58,221 nucleotides of DNA, from NCBI GenBank assembly GCA_949841045.1, contig CATKXS010000007.1, positions 1 to 58,221 of the forward strand, given 5' to 3'. Made by a program: the position numbers and the translations under genes. Below are positions 40,411 through 48,686 of this stretch, one piece after another (within the stretch, counting starts at the first letter, position 1; each line of letters begins with the position of its first letter). Origin of the DNA: an uncultured Clostridia bacterium. GTDB taxonomy: Bacteria > Bacillota > Clostridia > Christensenellales > UBA1242. The notes under the pieces were generated by a model. The model saw only the letters and a program-made list of their open reading frames with translations, did no database searches and was not told where the DNA came from.

Positions 40411-41679
40411 TTAAATTTCCATTTCATCATCAGACGATTTAATAATCTCACCGAATTCACTAAATTCTGGCACATCCACACCTAGCTTAGAATAAACCGC
40501 CTTCTTTTTTTCATATGAATCTTTTAATTCTTTAAAACTATCAATTTCCTTTATGCCAAGCATTTTAATTGCATATTTCAATAATGTATCAAAATCTTTT
40601 TCTCCATTTTTAGAGTTGCCTTTTAAAGATTCGTCTAGCATTTCACAGAAATTGTTAAACCAGCTCATGGTGTTTTCTGCTTTTTCTTCAATTTTTGCCA
40701 ATTCTTCATCACTGTCTTTGATTGCAACTTGACAATTTACAAATTCCATATCAGCAATGTATTTTTCAATCGCATTAGTTATAACACTTGGCAAAAGCAT
40801 ATCTTGCAACAAAAAATGAATTTTGGACATACGAACGTTATCAAGTTCATCGACATCGTTTTCAGACTTATAAAACTCGCTAAAAACATAATGTTGCAAC
40901 CAGTTTATATCATCTAGCGCCTCAACAGTTTTTAAAACAGATAAATCGTCATTATTATGGTTATCTATATAATCCTTAATTTTACAACCAAAAAACCTAT
41001 CAAAAAATTTCAAATAAAAGGATTCTTCTTCGCATGAAAATTTTATTTTTATTTTTGTATAAAAACTGCCAAAAGGATTACTACTCTCCCCTGCCTCTCG
41101 CAATTTATCATCAAGCGGTGGGTCAATTTCTATCTTCCAATTTTTCCCCGTTTGCTCATTCATAATTTCAAAAAGACGATTATTATCCAATTTATATTCT
41201 TTTAACTTTTCAGCATAATAATAATTTTGCTGATTTAAAATACTTTCACAAACAATTGTATAAATGTTACTCAATAAATTACTTAAATTAGTAAGCCTGT
41301 GATTTTCTACAAAAGTCAACTCATATATAAATTCAGATTTTGCATCGCCGAACTTTCTATAACCAAAATCCTTACGCAATTCTTTTCTATGCTGCTCATA
41401 AGCATACTTTGCCACCTCAGGATTTTTATTTTTCTCAAAATATTCCTCAAAATCACCAATTTTAATAGTAGCAAACTTGCTATTTTTTGCTATTGACTTA
41501 AATTCTTCAATCGCATTATGAAGTGCTGAAAAATATTCTTTTGCTATATGTTGAAAAGCAGCAGGATACTGGTTACGATTTTCTTTTGCAAGACGACCAG
41601 CCAAACTCTCTAACTTCATATTGCGTTTGTCTTCTCTTATCACATGCTCTTTGAACTTTTCAAATTCTTCTCTGGTCAT
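40411..41679 (-). CDS. Unknown, helical cytoplasmic protein
   Basis: 422 aa from the ATG at 41679 (SD GGGGAG, 7 nt; TATACT box ~20 nt upstream). Highly charged and mostly helical; coiled-coil stretches at both ends (MTREEFEKFKEHVIREDKRNMKLESLAGRLAKENRNQ; EELAKIEEKAENTMSWFNNFCEMLDESLKG). The middle has FYTKIKIKFSCEEESFYLKFFDRFFG. No signal, membrane helix or catalytic motif that I recognise. An in-frame start 22 codons upstream would precede the -10 box. Confidence 0.65.
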   Translation of the reverse strand: MTREEFEKFKEHVIREDKRNMKLESLAGRLAKENRNQYPAAFQHIAKEYFSALHNAIEEFKSIAKNSKFATIKIGDFEEYFEKNKNPEVAKYAYEQHRKELRKDFGYRKFGDAKSEFIYELTFVENHRLTNLSNLLSNIYTIVCESILNQQNYYYAEKLKEYKLDNNRLFEIMNEQTGKNWKIEIDPPLDDKLREAGESSNPFGSFYTKIKIKFSCEEESFYLKFFDRFFGCKIKDYIDNHNNDDLSVLKTVEALDDINWLQHYVFSEFYKSENDVDELDNVRMSKIHFLLQDMLLPSVITNAIEKYIADMEFVNCQVAIKDSDEELAKIEEKAENTMSWFNNFCEMLDESLKGNSKNGEKDFDTLLKYAIKMLGIKEIDSFKELKDSYEKKKAVYSKLGVDVPEFSEFGEIIKSSDDEMEI

Positions 41680-41741
41680 GTTATGCTCCCCTACAAAAAT
41701 AGTATAACATAACTCAAAATATTTTTCAATACAAAAGTGAA

Positions 41742-42331
41742 TCATAGTTTAAAATCAAAAATATTGTTAAAATCGTCATAAATCTCAATATTACTTTGAA
41801 TATTTTGATGAATTTTTGAAATAAAGTCAAAATTCTTTTTGTTTAAATTTTTATTGCTCATTTTCCTTTTCTTGCTTTTCTTCTGTTTTACGTTTTTTTG
41901 TTTCTCGAGCTTCTTTTTCTGAGCAAAACCAAGTCGAATTTGCTCGACATCAGAAAAAGAATTTGCAAGATATTCCAAATATTCTTTTAAGTTCTCGCAT
42001 ATTTCCATTTCACGTTGACTAATAAGATAAAAATAGCAACCTCTTCACCTTTTCTCTTGTCCTCGCAAAGACACATTTTTTTAACTGTTTCAGCCTCTTC
42101 TTTTGTTAAAAAGTTTTTGCCAATTTGACCATAAGGCCTATCAGCATTGTCATACTTAAAAACTCTTAAAACATTTATAAAACTCCTCACAATTTTCATC
42201 ACGGTTTTTTACGACAACAGGACTATTCTTTAAAACTTCAATATAATTTTTTTCATTTTTCTTATAATCATTTTTATTATATAAAAGTTTGTTATTTAGG
42301 TCTAATAATTTTACTTTGTTTAAATATTCAT
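41742..42331 (-). pseudogene. Frameshifted gene of unknown function
   Basis: An ATG at 42331 with AAAGGAG is followed after two codons by a stop, but the +1 frame is open for ~60 codons (YEYLNKVKLLDLNNKLLYNK...NRDENCEEFYKCFKSF). That frame breaks in an A/T5 run (42158-42162), continues as KYDNADRPYGQIGKNFLTKEEAETVKKMCLCEDKRKGEEVAIF, breaks again in a T5 run (42029-42033) and resumes as LISQREMEICENLKEYLEYLANSFSDVEQIRLGF to a Lys-rich end. Three breaks, two of them in homopolymers, suggest decay or sequencing errors. The pieces at 41742-42008 and 41987-42202 look like separate small genes but read better as one. Confidence 0.5.
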
Positions 42332-42379
42332 AACTCTCTCCTTTAACTTATTAAACGCGTTTATTAAATATTAGTCTAA

Positions 42380-43051
42380 TTAATGTGCCATATTATAACT
42401 TTCATTGGTTCGTTTTACTATCTCTTCAAAAGGCACATCTCCCTCAAGGCTAATCGTAATCCAATGCTTTTTATTCATATGATAACCCTTGAAATATTTT
42501 TGATTATCAACAAGCATTTCAATATCCTCTGCAACCATTCTTAAATCAATAGCCTCAATAATTTCATCGCAATCACAACCTAGCTTACACTTTGAAATCG
42601 CAAATATCACTCCATACCATTTTCGATTGTCCTTTCTTCGGACAACAGCAATATCTGGGAATTTATCCCATAAAAATTCAAGTTCGCCGCCATAAAACTC
42701 TCGAATATAAGAAATAAGCCTCTTTGTATAATCTCTTTTGAAAATTTCTTTATCAAAGCATTTACAAGCAATGTCCATTAAAATAGCCTCATACTCCATT
42801 CTTAAATTCCCCACGAACGCCCCGACAGCACTCTCAGATAAAAATAAAGTATATGGCTCCTTTGTTTCTAAATCGTTTATCTCCGCCGAAATCTCGCTCT
42901 GCTTATTGACACAAACTGTCAACAGCATATTAAAATCGGTTAAATTTTTATGAAAATAAAATTTATTCCCCTCTTCCACAAAACCATATTTTAAAAGTTC
43001 TTTAGTATTGACCTTTTTAAATTTAAATATTTTCTCAATTAAGTTGTCCAA
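42380..43051 (-). CDS. MmcQ/YjbR-family protein with N-terminal extension
   Basis: 223 aa. The C-terminal ~115 residues (YTKRLISYIREFYGGELEFLWDKFPDIAVVRRKDNRKWYGVIFAISK...YFKGYHMNKKHWITISLEGDVPFEEIVKRTNESYNM) are a clear MmcQ/YjbR double-wing domain; the last part is the usual H-M-N-K-x-H-W-x-x-x-x-L. The family has a DNA-binding-like fold but no proven biochemical role. The N-terminal ~100 residues hold a second beta-rich domain. Confidence 0.82.
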   Translation of the reverse strand: MDNLIEKIFKFKKVNTKELLKYGFVEEGNKFYFHKNLTDFNMLLTVCVNKQSEISAEINDLETKEPYTLFLSESAVGAFVGNLRMEYEAILMDIACKCFDKEIFKRDYTKRLISYIREFYGGELEFLWDKFPDIAVVRRKDNRKWYGVIFAISKCKLGCDCDEIIEAIDLRMVAEDIEMLVDNQKYFKGYHMNKKHWITISLEGDVPFEEIVKRTNESYNMAH

Positions 43052-43180
43052 GACTTACCTCAAAAATTATAATATCATTAAAAATTAAGAAAAGCAATAA
43101 ATGAAAACAAATAAATAAAAATTAAATGGTAAAATATTTGAAATTAACAAAAGATTTGTTATAATTATAAAGAGATAAAC

Positions 43181-43789
43181 ATGAAAAAACTGGTAAAAGA
43201 ATACACGCATTTTCGCAAAAATTATAATTTTAAATCACTGCCACTTGAAAAGAATGAAAATGGCATATTCTTTCAAGGCGAACTCGTAGAAGACGAAAAT
43301 CACAAGGTCGGTGAAAGCGAAAAGTTTATAAACATCGGTTATAATTTCAAAAATAGTAAATCAAGAGTTCTTAGCAACCTTTACCCGCTCTCATTTACAT
43401 TTCGTGGCAAAAAAGTCAAAAGTATTGAAGGCGTTCTTCAAGGAAGCAAATACCAGGATAAGAGAATACAAAATCTCATTTTAAAATATTCAGGACTCGA
43501 CGCCTATCACACTCGCGCTTGCAACACAGATGACTATTGGGGCGACAATATGCTTTTATACTGGCAAGGCAAGAAAATGGAACGTGACGGCGAAGAATAT
43601 CAACTTTTCTTAGACGAGTTATATGTCTCTGCACTTTCAAACCCTATATATAAACGCGCTCTTCTTGCAACTAGTGATAAATACCTTCTTCACCACATCG
43701 GCAAAGAGAATACTAACGAAACAGTTCTCACCCGAGGCGAATTCGAGTATAGACTGAATACTCTAAGAGAATTTGTTAAAAAGAAATAG
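43181..43789 (+). CDS. NADAR-like (YbiA-type) protein
   Basis: 202 aa. The segment SRVLSNLYPLSFTFRGKKVKSIEGVLQGSKYQDKRIQNLILKYSGLDAYHTRA has the NADAR pattern (LSNFYP...SxExxLQxxK), followed by DDYWGDNMLLYWQGKKMERDGEEYQLFLDELYVSALSNPIYKRALLATSDKYLLHHIGK. NADAR proteins remove ADP-ribose-type modifications or cleave N-glycosidic bonds of riboflavin precursors; which one applies here is unknown. Stops 8 bp before the EFR1 gene, so the pair is probably an operon. Confidence 0.7.
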   Translation: MKKLVKEYTHFRKNYNFKSLPLEKNENGIFFQGELVEDENHKVGESEKFINIGYNFKNSKSRVLSNLYPLSFTFRGKKVKSIEGVLQGSKYQDKRIQNLILKYSGLDAYHTRACNTDDYWGDNMLLYWQGKKMERDGEEYQLFLDELYVSALSNPIYKRALLATSDKYLLHHIGKENTNETVLTRGEFEYRLNTLREFVKKK

Positions 43790-43797
43790 AGGAGTCT

Positions 43798-44541
43798 ATG
43801 ATAGGAATATTTTATTTTAGTTCAACTGGCAATAGCCTGCAAATTGCAAAACAAACAAAAGAAAAACTTGGCGGAAAGATAATCTATATACCTTCTTATC
43901 AAGGTGACGGAAGCGAGTTTGACAAAATTATTGTTGTGACACCTATACACTCATACGGCCTACCCGCTCTCGTGTATGACTTTTTGCCAAACCTTGACAA
44001 ATCAAAACCGCTAATCATTCTACTAAACTATGGCGGTATGGTTGCCGGCGCAGACTATTTCACATATAGTTATGCAAAAGACTTAGGACTAAACATAATA
44101 CACATCTCCACTATAAAAATGCCTGAAAACTTTACACTATATCTCACCGTACCAAAATATATAACAAATCGCGTTCTCAAAACTTCCACAAAAAGGATTG
44201 ATAAAATTCTAGAAGACATAAAAAACGAAACATACTCTCTTCCTAAAAAGAAGAAAACAAAAACTGAAAAGTATAACAAGAATAAATCTAATTGGCATTT
44301 AATCGGAAATGATTTCAAGGCAAATTCAAATTGCACCAAATGTCAAAAATGCGTAAACCTTTGCCCTACACATAATATAAGCATGGTTGACGGAAAAATT
44401 GTGTTTGGCGACAAATGCGTAGCCTGCCTCGGCTGTTATCATAGATGTCCAAACAAGGCAATCGAATTTAAAAATAAAAAGAAAAAATATAGATACACAA
44501 ATCCATACATTAATGAGGACGAAATCGGAAAAAATCAATAA
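43798..44541 (+). CDS. EFR1-type flavodoxin-ferredoxin fusion
   Basis: 247 aa. N-terminal flavodoxin-like half (IFYFSSTGNSLQIAKQTKEKLGG; VVTPIHSYGLPALVYDFL; LNYGGMVAGA), C-terminal bacterial ferredoxin with two 4Fe-4S sets (CTKCQKCVNLCP and CVACLGCYHRCP). This fusion is common in anaerobic Firmicutes as an electron carrier of unknown partner. It supports an anaerobic host. Confidence 0.88.
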   Translation: MIGIFYFSSTGNSLQIAKQTKEKLGGKIIYIPSYQGDGSEFDKIIVVTPIHSYGLPALVYDFLPNLDKSKPLIILLNYGGMVAGADYFTYSYAKDLGLNIIHISTIKMPENFTLYLTVPKYITNRVLKTSTKRIDKILEDIKNETYSLPKKKKTKTEKYNKNKSNWHLIGNDFKANSNCTKCQKCVNLCPTHNISMVDGKIVFGDKCVACLGCYHRCPNKAIEFKNKKKKYRYTNPYINEDEIGKNQ

Positions 44542-44554
44542 ATTTACTTATTTT

Positions 44555-44586
44555 AAACAAAAAACACGATAATTTCGTGTTTTTTT
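44555..44586. terminator. Bidirectional terminator between EFR1 and locus C
   Basis: AAAACACGA-TAAT-TTCGTGTTTTTTT: AACACGA/TCGTGTT stem with a T-run on the + strand and A-run on the other side. Confidence 0.8.
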
Positions 44587-44587
44587 G

Positions 44588-44791
44588 TTAATTTTTAAAT
44601 ATTTTATATAATTCAATCTTTGTGTAATAGGCTATCTTTACAATACTCATAGTATTAATATCCATACTTCCCCTAAGGATTTTTTTATAAGTCTGACAAC
44701 TGATTTTACAATTTTTGCAAAACTCAGTTTTTGACAGCCTATTCCGTATTCTATAATCCTCTATTAAATCAACATTAAATATATTTTCCAT
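44588..44791 (-). CDS. Small degenerate HTH-like protein (divergent partner C)
   Basis: 67 aa (MENIFNVDLIEDYRIRNRLSKTEFCKNCKISCQTYKKILRGSMDINTMSIVKIAYYTKIELYKIF). It shares YR-x-x-N-x-LSK-x-x-FCK...I...KIL with partners A and B. SD AGGAGGG. Its promoter (44827-44855) has operator C2 in the spacer. Looks like a Cro/C1 domain with an imperfect turn (CKISCQTYKKIL). Role unknown. Confidence 0.75.
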   Translation of the reverse strand: MENIFNVDLIEDYRIRNRLSKTEFCKNCKISCQTYKKILRGSMDINTMSIVKIAYYTKIELYKIFKN

Positions 44792-44803
44792 TTTCCCTCC
44801 TTT

Positions 44804-44821
44804 TGATGCTTTTTGGCATCA
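44804..44821. promoter_or_regulatory. Operator C1
   Basis: TGATGC-TTTTTG-GCATCA, a perfect 6-6-6 inverted repeat near the predicted start of the reverse-strand transcript. Confidence 0.75.
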
Positions 44822-44826
44822 GTTAT

Positions 44827-44855
44827 ATTTTATGATGTTTTTACGCATCAGTCAA
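44827..44855 (-). promoter_or_regulatory. Promoter of partner C with operator C2 in its spacer
   Basis: Reverse strand TTGACT (44850-44855), a 17-nt spacer, TAAAAT (44827-44832). TGATGT-TTTTAC-GCATCA (44833-44850) fills the spacer, 29 bp from C1. Confidence 0.75.
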
Positions 44856-44861
44856 GCTTTT

Positions 44862-44879
44862 TGATGCTTTTTGGTATAA
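44862..44879. promoter_or_regulatory. Operator C3 (degenerate right arm)
   Basis: TGATGC-TTTTTG-GTATAA, 29 bp from C2, overlapping the likely -10 region (TATAAA) of the forward XRE gene; suggests autoregulation. Confidence 0.6.
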
Positions 44880-44901
44880 AATATTTATAAAGGAGTTTTT
44901 T

Positions 44902-45108
44902 ATGAATAAATTTGGCGAAAGATTAAAAGAACTAAGACTTGAAAAAAGATTAAGCCAAAGACAACTTGCCAATGATGTAGGATATAAACAATCTTCAATA
45001 GTACGTTGGGAAAAAGGATTGCAGACACCAAACATTGATGTTGCAATTGTTTTTGCAAAATATTTTAAAGTTACAACAGACTATTTGTTAGGATTAGAAG
45101 ATTATTAA
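44902..45108 (+). CDS. Small XRE-family repressor, locus C
   Basis: 68 aa (MNKFGERLKELRLEKRLSQRQLANDVGYKQSSIVRWEKGLQTPNIDVAIVFAKYFKVTTDYLLGLEDY), same size, domain and DYLLG tail as the XRE proteins of loci A and B. Unlike loci A and B it has a good SD (AAAGGAG, 5 nt). Three regularly spaced operators (29-bp steps) separate it from its divergent partner. Confidence 0.9.
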   Translation: MNKFGERLKELRLEKRLSQRQLANDVGYKQSSIVRWEKGLQTPNIDVAIVFAKYFKVTTDYLLGLEDY

Positions 45109-45140
45109 AAAACCGCATTTTGTAAATGCGATTTTTTTAA
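45107..45140. terminator. Bidirectional terminator
   Basis: AACCGCATTT-TGT-AAATGCGATTTTTTT, between the converging XRE and YhhN-type genes. Confidence 0.85.
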
Positions 45141-45141
45141 A

Positions 45142-45891
45142 TTATTCTTTATTTTCTTTGGCAATTGTACACTCTTTTTTCTCTCCATAAATAAAAATCG
45201 AAAATGCAAGGAGACACTGCGCTGGATAGTAAGTAGCAAGGCACAATATATCAACCACTCTTGGAAGTGAAGCAAACACATTGAGAAGTAACATGAGGTC
45301 TGAGAAGAAGAAAAGTGCACTTCCAATTACGATAAGAAGATTTAATAGATTTCTCTCGCGAACTAGGTTTGAAATTGCTTTCCCAACCATGCAAGAAATG
45401 ATAATTGCATAAACTACACAAACAACTTCCATAAGCACATCAAATTTAAAAATCGGTGCAAGAGTTATAAACAATACTGACGGAACAAATATGATAGCCC
45501 CATATAATAAATCTATCCATTTAAACTTTGACAAAAAGCAGTAACTTGCAAAGTAGAATACATGTCCAATAGCAAATAGCACTGCTCCGCCAATAAAGTG
45601 TACATTTAATACAATGTCACCCGCCATAGCGAATACTAGGCCAACAAGCATAATTATCGGAAAGAGGCTTAGCCTCTTTTTATTTATAGACGCAAAGCCA
45701 GCTTGTGATTTATCGAAAATATTCTTATTTAAAATAAGGTAAGCAAGGTTTATTCCACCAATTATAACAAAGCCTGCACTCGTAACACCTTTAAGCCAAA
45801 GTTCGCCAAACTTAATATAACATGCGTCACCCACTAAGACTAGGAGTGCTAAAATAATGTTAGCAATCAAAAAATATTTTTTATTATTCAT
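45142..45891 (-). CDS. YhhN-family membrane protein (lysoplasmalogenase-like)
   Basis: 249 aa with about eight hydrophobic helices. Family pattern: AGDIVLNVHFIGGAVLFAIGHVFYFASYC (GD...F..G...F..GH..Y) and IVIGSALFFFSDLMLLLN (G...F..SD). Eukaryotic members hydrolyse lysoplasmalogen to an aldehyde; aldehyde- and alcohol-dehydrogenase genes lie directly upstream, which would fit removal of the fatty aldehyde. That link is inferred from order only. Confidence 0.83.
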   Translation of the reverse strand: MNNKKYFLIANIILALLVLVGDACYIKFGELWLKGVTSAGFVIIGGINLAYLILNKNIFDKSQAGFASINKKRLSLFPIIMLVGLVFAMAGDIVLNVHFIGGAVLFAIGHVFYFASYCFLSKFKWIDLLYGAIIFVPSVLFITLAPIFKFDVLMEVVCVVYAIIISCMVGKAISNLVRERNLLNLLIVIGSALFFFSDLMLLLNVFASLPRVVDILCLATYYPAQCLLAFSIFIYGEKKECTIAKENKE

Positions 45892-45898
45892 TATTCAC

Positions 45899-47275
45899 CT
45901 ACTTTAAGAACATCTTAATAAGTCTAAATTTAGTTTTTGTGTAAGGTTGGTATCTCATAGGCAAATCAAGCCAAGTCTTTTTATCAACAATGCTCTTTTT
46001 ATGTGAGAATGTATCAAAGCCGACCTTGCCGTGATAGCCACCTATTCCACTTTGCTTAAGTCCGCCAAACGCCATGTTTGAAGTTGCAAGATGAATGATA
46101 GTATCATTGACGCAACCACCGCCAAAATCGCAAGCAGACATAATCCTCTTTTGATTTTTCTTAGACGAAGAGAAGAGGTAAAGTGCGAGTGGTTTTGAGT
46201 GTGAATTGACATAACTAATCACCTCGTCAAGTTCCTCAAAAGTCACAACAGGCAGAATAGGAGCAAAGATTTCCTCTTGCATTTCGTCAGAGTCAAAAGT
46301 TGAATCTAACACTGTTGGTTCGATTTTTAAGGTATTTTCGTCATATTTTCCGCCAAAAATCACATTATTTTCTTTAATTAACCTAATTCCATTGTCAAAT
46401 TGCTTTTTGTTAATCATTTTTGGATAGTCTTTATTTCCAAGTGGGTCAACCGAATATTGAAGAACAATTTGCCTTTCAACTTCTTTGATAAGTTTACCTT
46501 TTATAGAATTATGGCAATATAGATAATCAGGAGCAACGCAAGTCTGACCGCAGTTTAAATATTTGCCAAATACAATTCGTTTAGCCGCAAGTTCAAGGTT
46601 TGCAGTCTTGTCAACAATGCAAGGACTTTTGCCACCAAGTTCAAGCGTGACAGAGGTAAAATGTTCTGCCGCCTTTTGCATAACAATCTTGCCAACTCTT
46701 GTACTACCCGTAAAGAAAATATGGTCAAAGTCAAGGTCGAGTAAAAATTCACATTCACTTCTCCCCCCAAGCACAGTACAAACTTCATTTTCAGTAAAGG
46801 TTGCCTTAATAAGTTTATCTATAACCCTGCTGACATTCTCAGAAGTCTCACTTGGTTTAAGCATAACCGCATTTCCAGCCGCAATCGCGTCAACAAGGGG
46901 TTCGATTGAAAGCATGAATGGATAGTTCCAAGGACTTATAATTAGAACCTGTCCAAGCGGACATGGCATAACATAAGATTTTGACGCAAACTGCGCTAGA
47001 GGCGTTGCCACCCTTTTTGGTTTTGAGTAGCGCTTGCAATGTTTAATCATGTGGGTAATTTCACTAAGTACAAGCCCTATCTCAGTCATGTACGCCTCAG
47101 TTTCGCTCTTGTTTAAATCTTTTTGTAATGCCTCAACAATCTCGTCATTCATAAGTCTGATGTTTTTATATAGTTTTTTGAGTGCTTTGATTCTGTTTTT
47201 GTAATATCTAAGTGGATTATTAAGTAAATTATTTCTTTGCTTATTATAACATTCTAAAACATACTCTTTATCCAT
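45899..47275 (-). CDS. Aldehyde dehydrogenase, class 3 (fatty aldehyde type)
   Basis: 458 aa. Family motifs: SPWNYPFMLSIEPLVDAIAAGNAVMLKPSE, FTGSTRVGKIVMQKAAEH, catalytic Glu in TLELGGKSP and catalytic Cys in GQTCVAPDY. The short class-3 form ends with a basic-hydrophobic tail (YQPYTKTKFRLIKMFLK), as in membrane-linked fatty aldehyde dehydrogenases. It overlaps the upstream alcohol dehydrogenase gene by 8 bp, with SD AGAGGTGA. Confidence 0.93.
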   Translation of the reverse strand: MDKEYVLECYNKQRNNLLNNPLRYYKNRIKALKKLYKNIRLMNDEIVEALQKDLNKSETEAYMTEIGLVLSEITHMIKHCKRYSKPKRVATPLAQFASKSYVMPCPLGQVLIISPWNYPFMLSIEPLVDAIAAGNAVMLKPSETSENVSRVIDKLIKATFTENEVCTVLGGRSECEFLLDLDFDHIFFTGSTRVGKIVMQKAAEHFTSVTLELGGKSPCIVDKTANLELAAKRIVFGKYLNCGQTCVAPDYLYCHNSIKGKLIKEVERQIVLQYSVDPLGNKDYPKMINKKQFDNGIRLIKENNVIFGGKYDENTLKIEPTVLDSTFDSDEMQEEIFAPILPVVTFEELDEVISYVNSHSKPLALYLFSSSKKNQKRIMSACDFGGGCVNDTIIHLATSNMAFGGLKQSGIGGYHGKVGFDTFSHKKSIVDKKTWLDLPMRYQPYTKTKFRLIKMFLK

Positions 47276-48470
47276 TTTTCACCTCTCTATAAATCTCTTC
47301 AAGCTGTTTGCGTGTCCAAAGTACTGGCACCGGATAAAGCGGATTTGCCTCATGCTCGGCCGTCCTAGCAAGCGCTTTTATATCCTCTTCATTTATGCAG
47401 TCAAAACTCTTGCCAATGCCCATTTTCTCGTTCATGCCTTCTATTTTCTCTATAAAAATCTTAGCCCCAACTTCAATAGGAGTTGACTTGTCAAATAGCC
47501 CAGCATATACTCCCATTTTCCATAATTTCTTAAAGATTTTTCTTCCATATTTTTTGAGAACAACTGGAAGTAAAATGGCATTTGCAAGTCCGTGTGCAAC
47601 GTTATACTTTCCGCCAAGCGAGTGTGCAACAGCATGCACATAACCTACATAAGACATAGTAAATGCAACACCCGCTTTATATGACGCATGTAGCATGTTT
47701 GTCCTTGCTTCAAGGTTTTTGCCGTCACTCACTGCCCTTTCAAGATTTTCAAATATCATTTTGACAGCATCAAGCGCATATTTTCTCGTTTTCTTTGTTG
47801 TGCTTCTTCCTATGTACGCCTCAACAGCATGCGTAAGCGCGTCCATGCCTGTTGTTGCCGTTATGCTTGCAGGCAGACCAAGAGTAAGTTCTGGCATAAG
47901 AGAGGCATAAGCTGGAATAAGCGGAAAATCATTTATCGCATACTTGTGTCTTGTTTCGCTGTCAGTAATCACTGACGCAAGTGTGGTTTCACTGCCCGTT
48001 CCCGCAGTCGTTGGAATTGCAATCAAAAGTGGAAGTTTCTTTCTGACCTTAAGCACACCTTTCATTTTTCCAAGCGATTTTTTAGGCTTTACAATTCTCA
48101 CCCCAACGCCTTTTGCACAGTCCATAGCTGAACCGCCACCAAAAGCAATAAGTCCCTGACAAGCGTTTTCTTTATAGACCTTGACCGCGTCCTCAACATT
48201 TTTAGTTGTTGGATTTGCAACTGTTTCATCAAAAACAGTCACCTTAATATCATTTTTAGTCAAACATTCTTCAAGACTTTTGGTAAGCCCTAAACCGCGT
48301 ATTCCCTTATCAGTAACAAGCAACACGCTAAGCGTGCCTTTTTCTTTTAATACAGAAACAATAGCCTCGTTACTATCTAATAATTTTGGTTGTCTATATG
48401 GCAAAACTGGCAAAAGTGCTCTAAACACTCCTTGATAAGTCCTGCAATATAATTTTTTAAATATATTCAT
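47268..48470 (-). CDS. Iron-containing alcohol dehydrogenase
   Basis: 400 aa from the ATG at 48470 (SD AGGAGAG; a start 14 codons upstream lies in front of it). NAD motif GGGSAMDCAKGVGV, TTAGTGSETTLASVIT, metal-binding His in GMDALTHAVEAY and VAHSLGGKYNVAHGLANAILLP. Reaction: alcohol/aldehyde interconversion with NAD(P)H. With the aldehyde dehydrogenase behind it, an alcohol could be oxidised to acid or the reverse. A palindrome like a Rex site overlaps the promoter. Confidence 0.93.
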   Translation of the reverse strand: MNIFKKLYCRTYQGVFRALLPVLPYRQPKLLDSNEAIVSVLKEKGTLSVLLVTDKGIRGLGLTKSLEECLTKNDIKVTVFDETVANPTTKNVEDAVKVYKENACQGLIAFGGGSAMDCAKGVGVRIVKPKKSLGKMKGVLKVRKKLPLLIAIPTTAGTGSETTLASVITDSETRHKYAINDFPLIPAYASLMPELTLGLPASITATTGMDALTHAVEAYIGRSTTKKTRKYALDAVKMIFENLERAVSDGKNLEARTNMLHASYKAGVAFTMSYVGYVHAVAHSLGGKYNVAHGLANAILLPVVLKKYGRKIFKKLWKMGVYAGLFDKSTPIEVGAKIFIEKIEGMNEKMGIGKSFDCINEEDIKALARTAEHEANPLYPVPVLWTRKQLEEIYREVKNG

Positions 48471-48551
48471 TACTACTCTCCTATTTTTTACTCTTGTGCA
48501 ATGAACACTCAAATCATTCCTTCCTCACACTTTTATTTTTTAACCAAACGT

Positions 48552-48581
48552 ATGTTAGCATAAAATATGTTGATTTGTCAA
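48552..48581 (-). promoter_or_regulatory. Promoter of the alcohol/aldehyde dehydrogenase operon
   Basis: Reverse strand TTGACA (48576-48581), an 18-nt spacer, TAACAT (48552-48557). Confidence 0.65.
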
Positions 48582-48584
48582 CAA
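48569..48584. promoter_or_regulatory. Rex-like operator over the -35 box
   Basis: TGTTGA-TTTG-TCAACA is a perfect 6-4-6 inverted repeat covering the -35 box. Rex sites have TGTTAA-N4-TTAACA arms, so one base per arm differs. Rex commonly controls alcohol dehydrogenases in anaerobic Firmicutes. Confidence 0.5.
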
Positions 48585-48631
48585 AATACGAATGCAATAA
48601 ATAGTAAATCTTCATACACTATTCAAATGCT

Positions 48632-48666
48632 AAAAAAAATACCACCTTTAATTCAAAGTGGTATTA
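48632..48666 (-). terminator. Terminator of the PIN-toxin operon
   Basis: Reverse strand TACCACTTT-GAATT-AAAGGTGGTATTTTTTTT: strong stem and T-run. Confidence 0.8.
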
Positions 48667-48686
48667 ATTAAACTAAGTATTCATAG

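Noticed and set aside
41742-42202. Two independent small genes (88 and 71 aa)
   Set aside because: They overlap, lack SDs and join with an upstream open frame into one protein after single-base corrections.
43181-44541. NADAR plus EFR1 pair as a defence system
   Set aside because: The genes are probably co-transcribed, but nothing in the sequence links the EFR1 electron carrier to anti-phage function.
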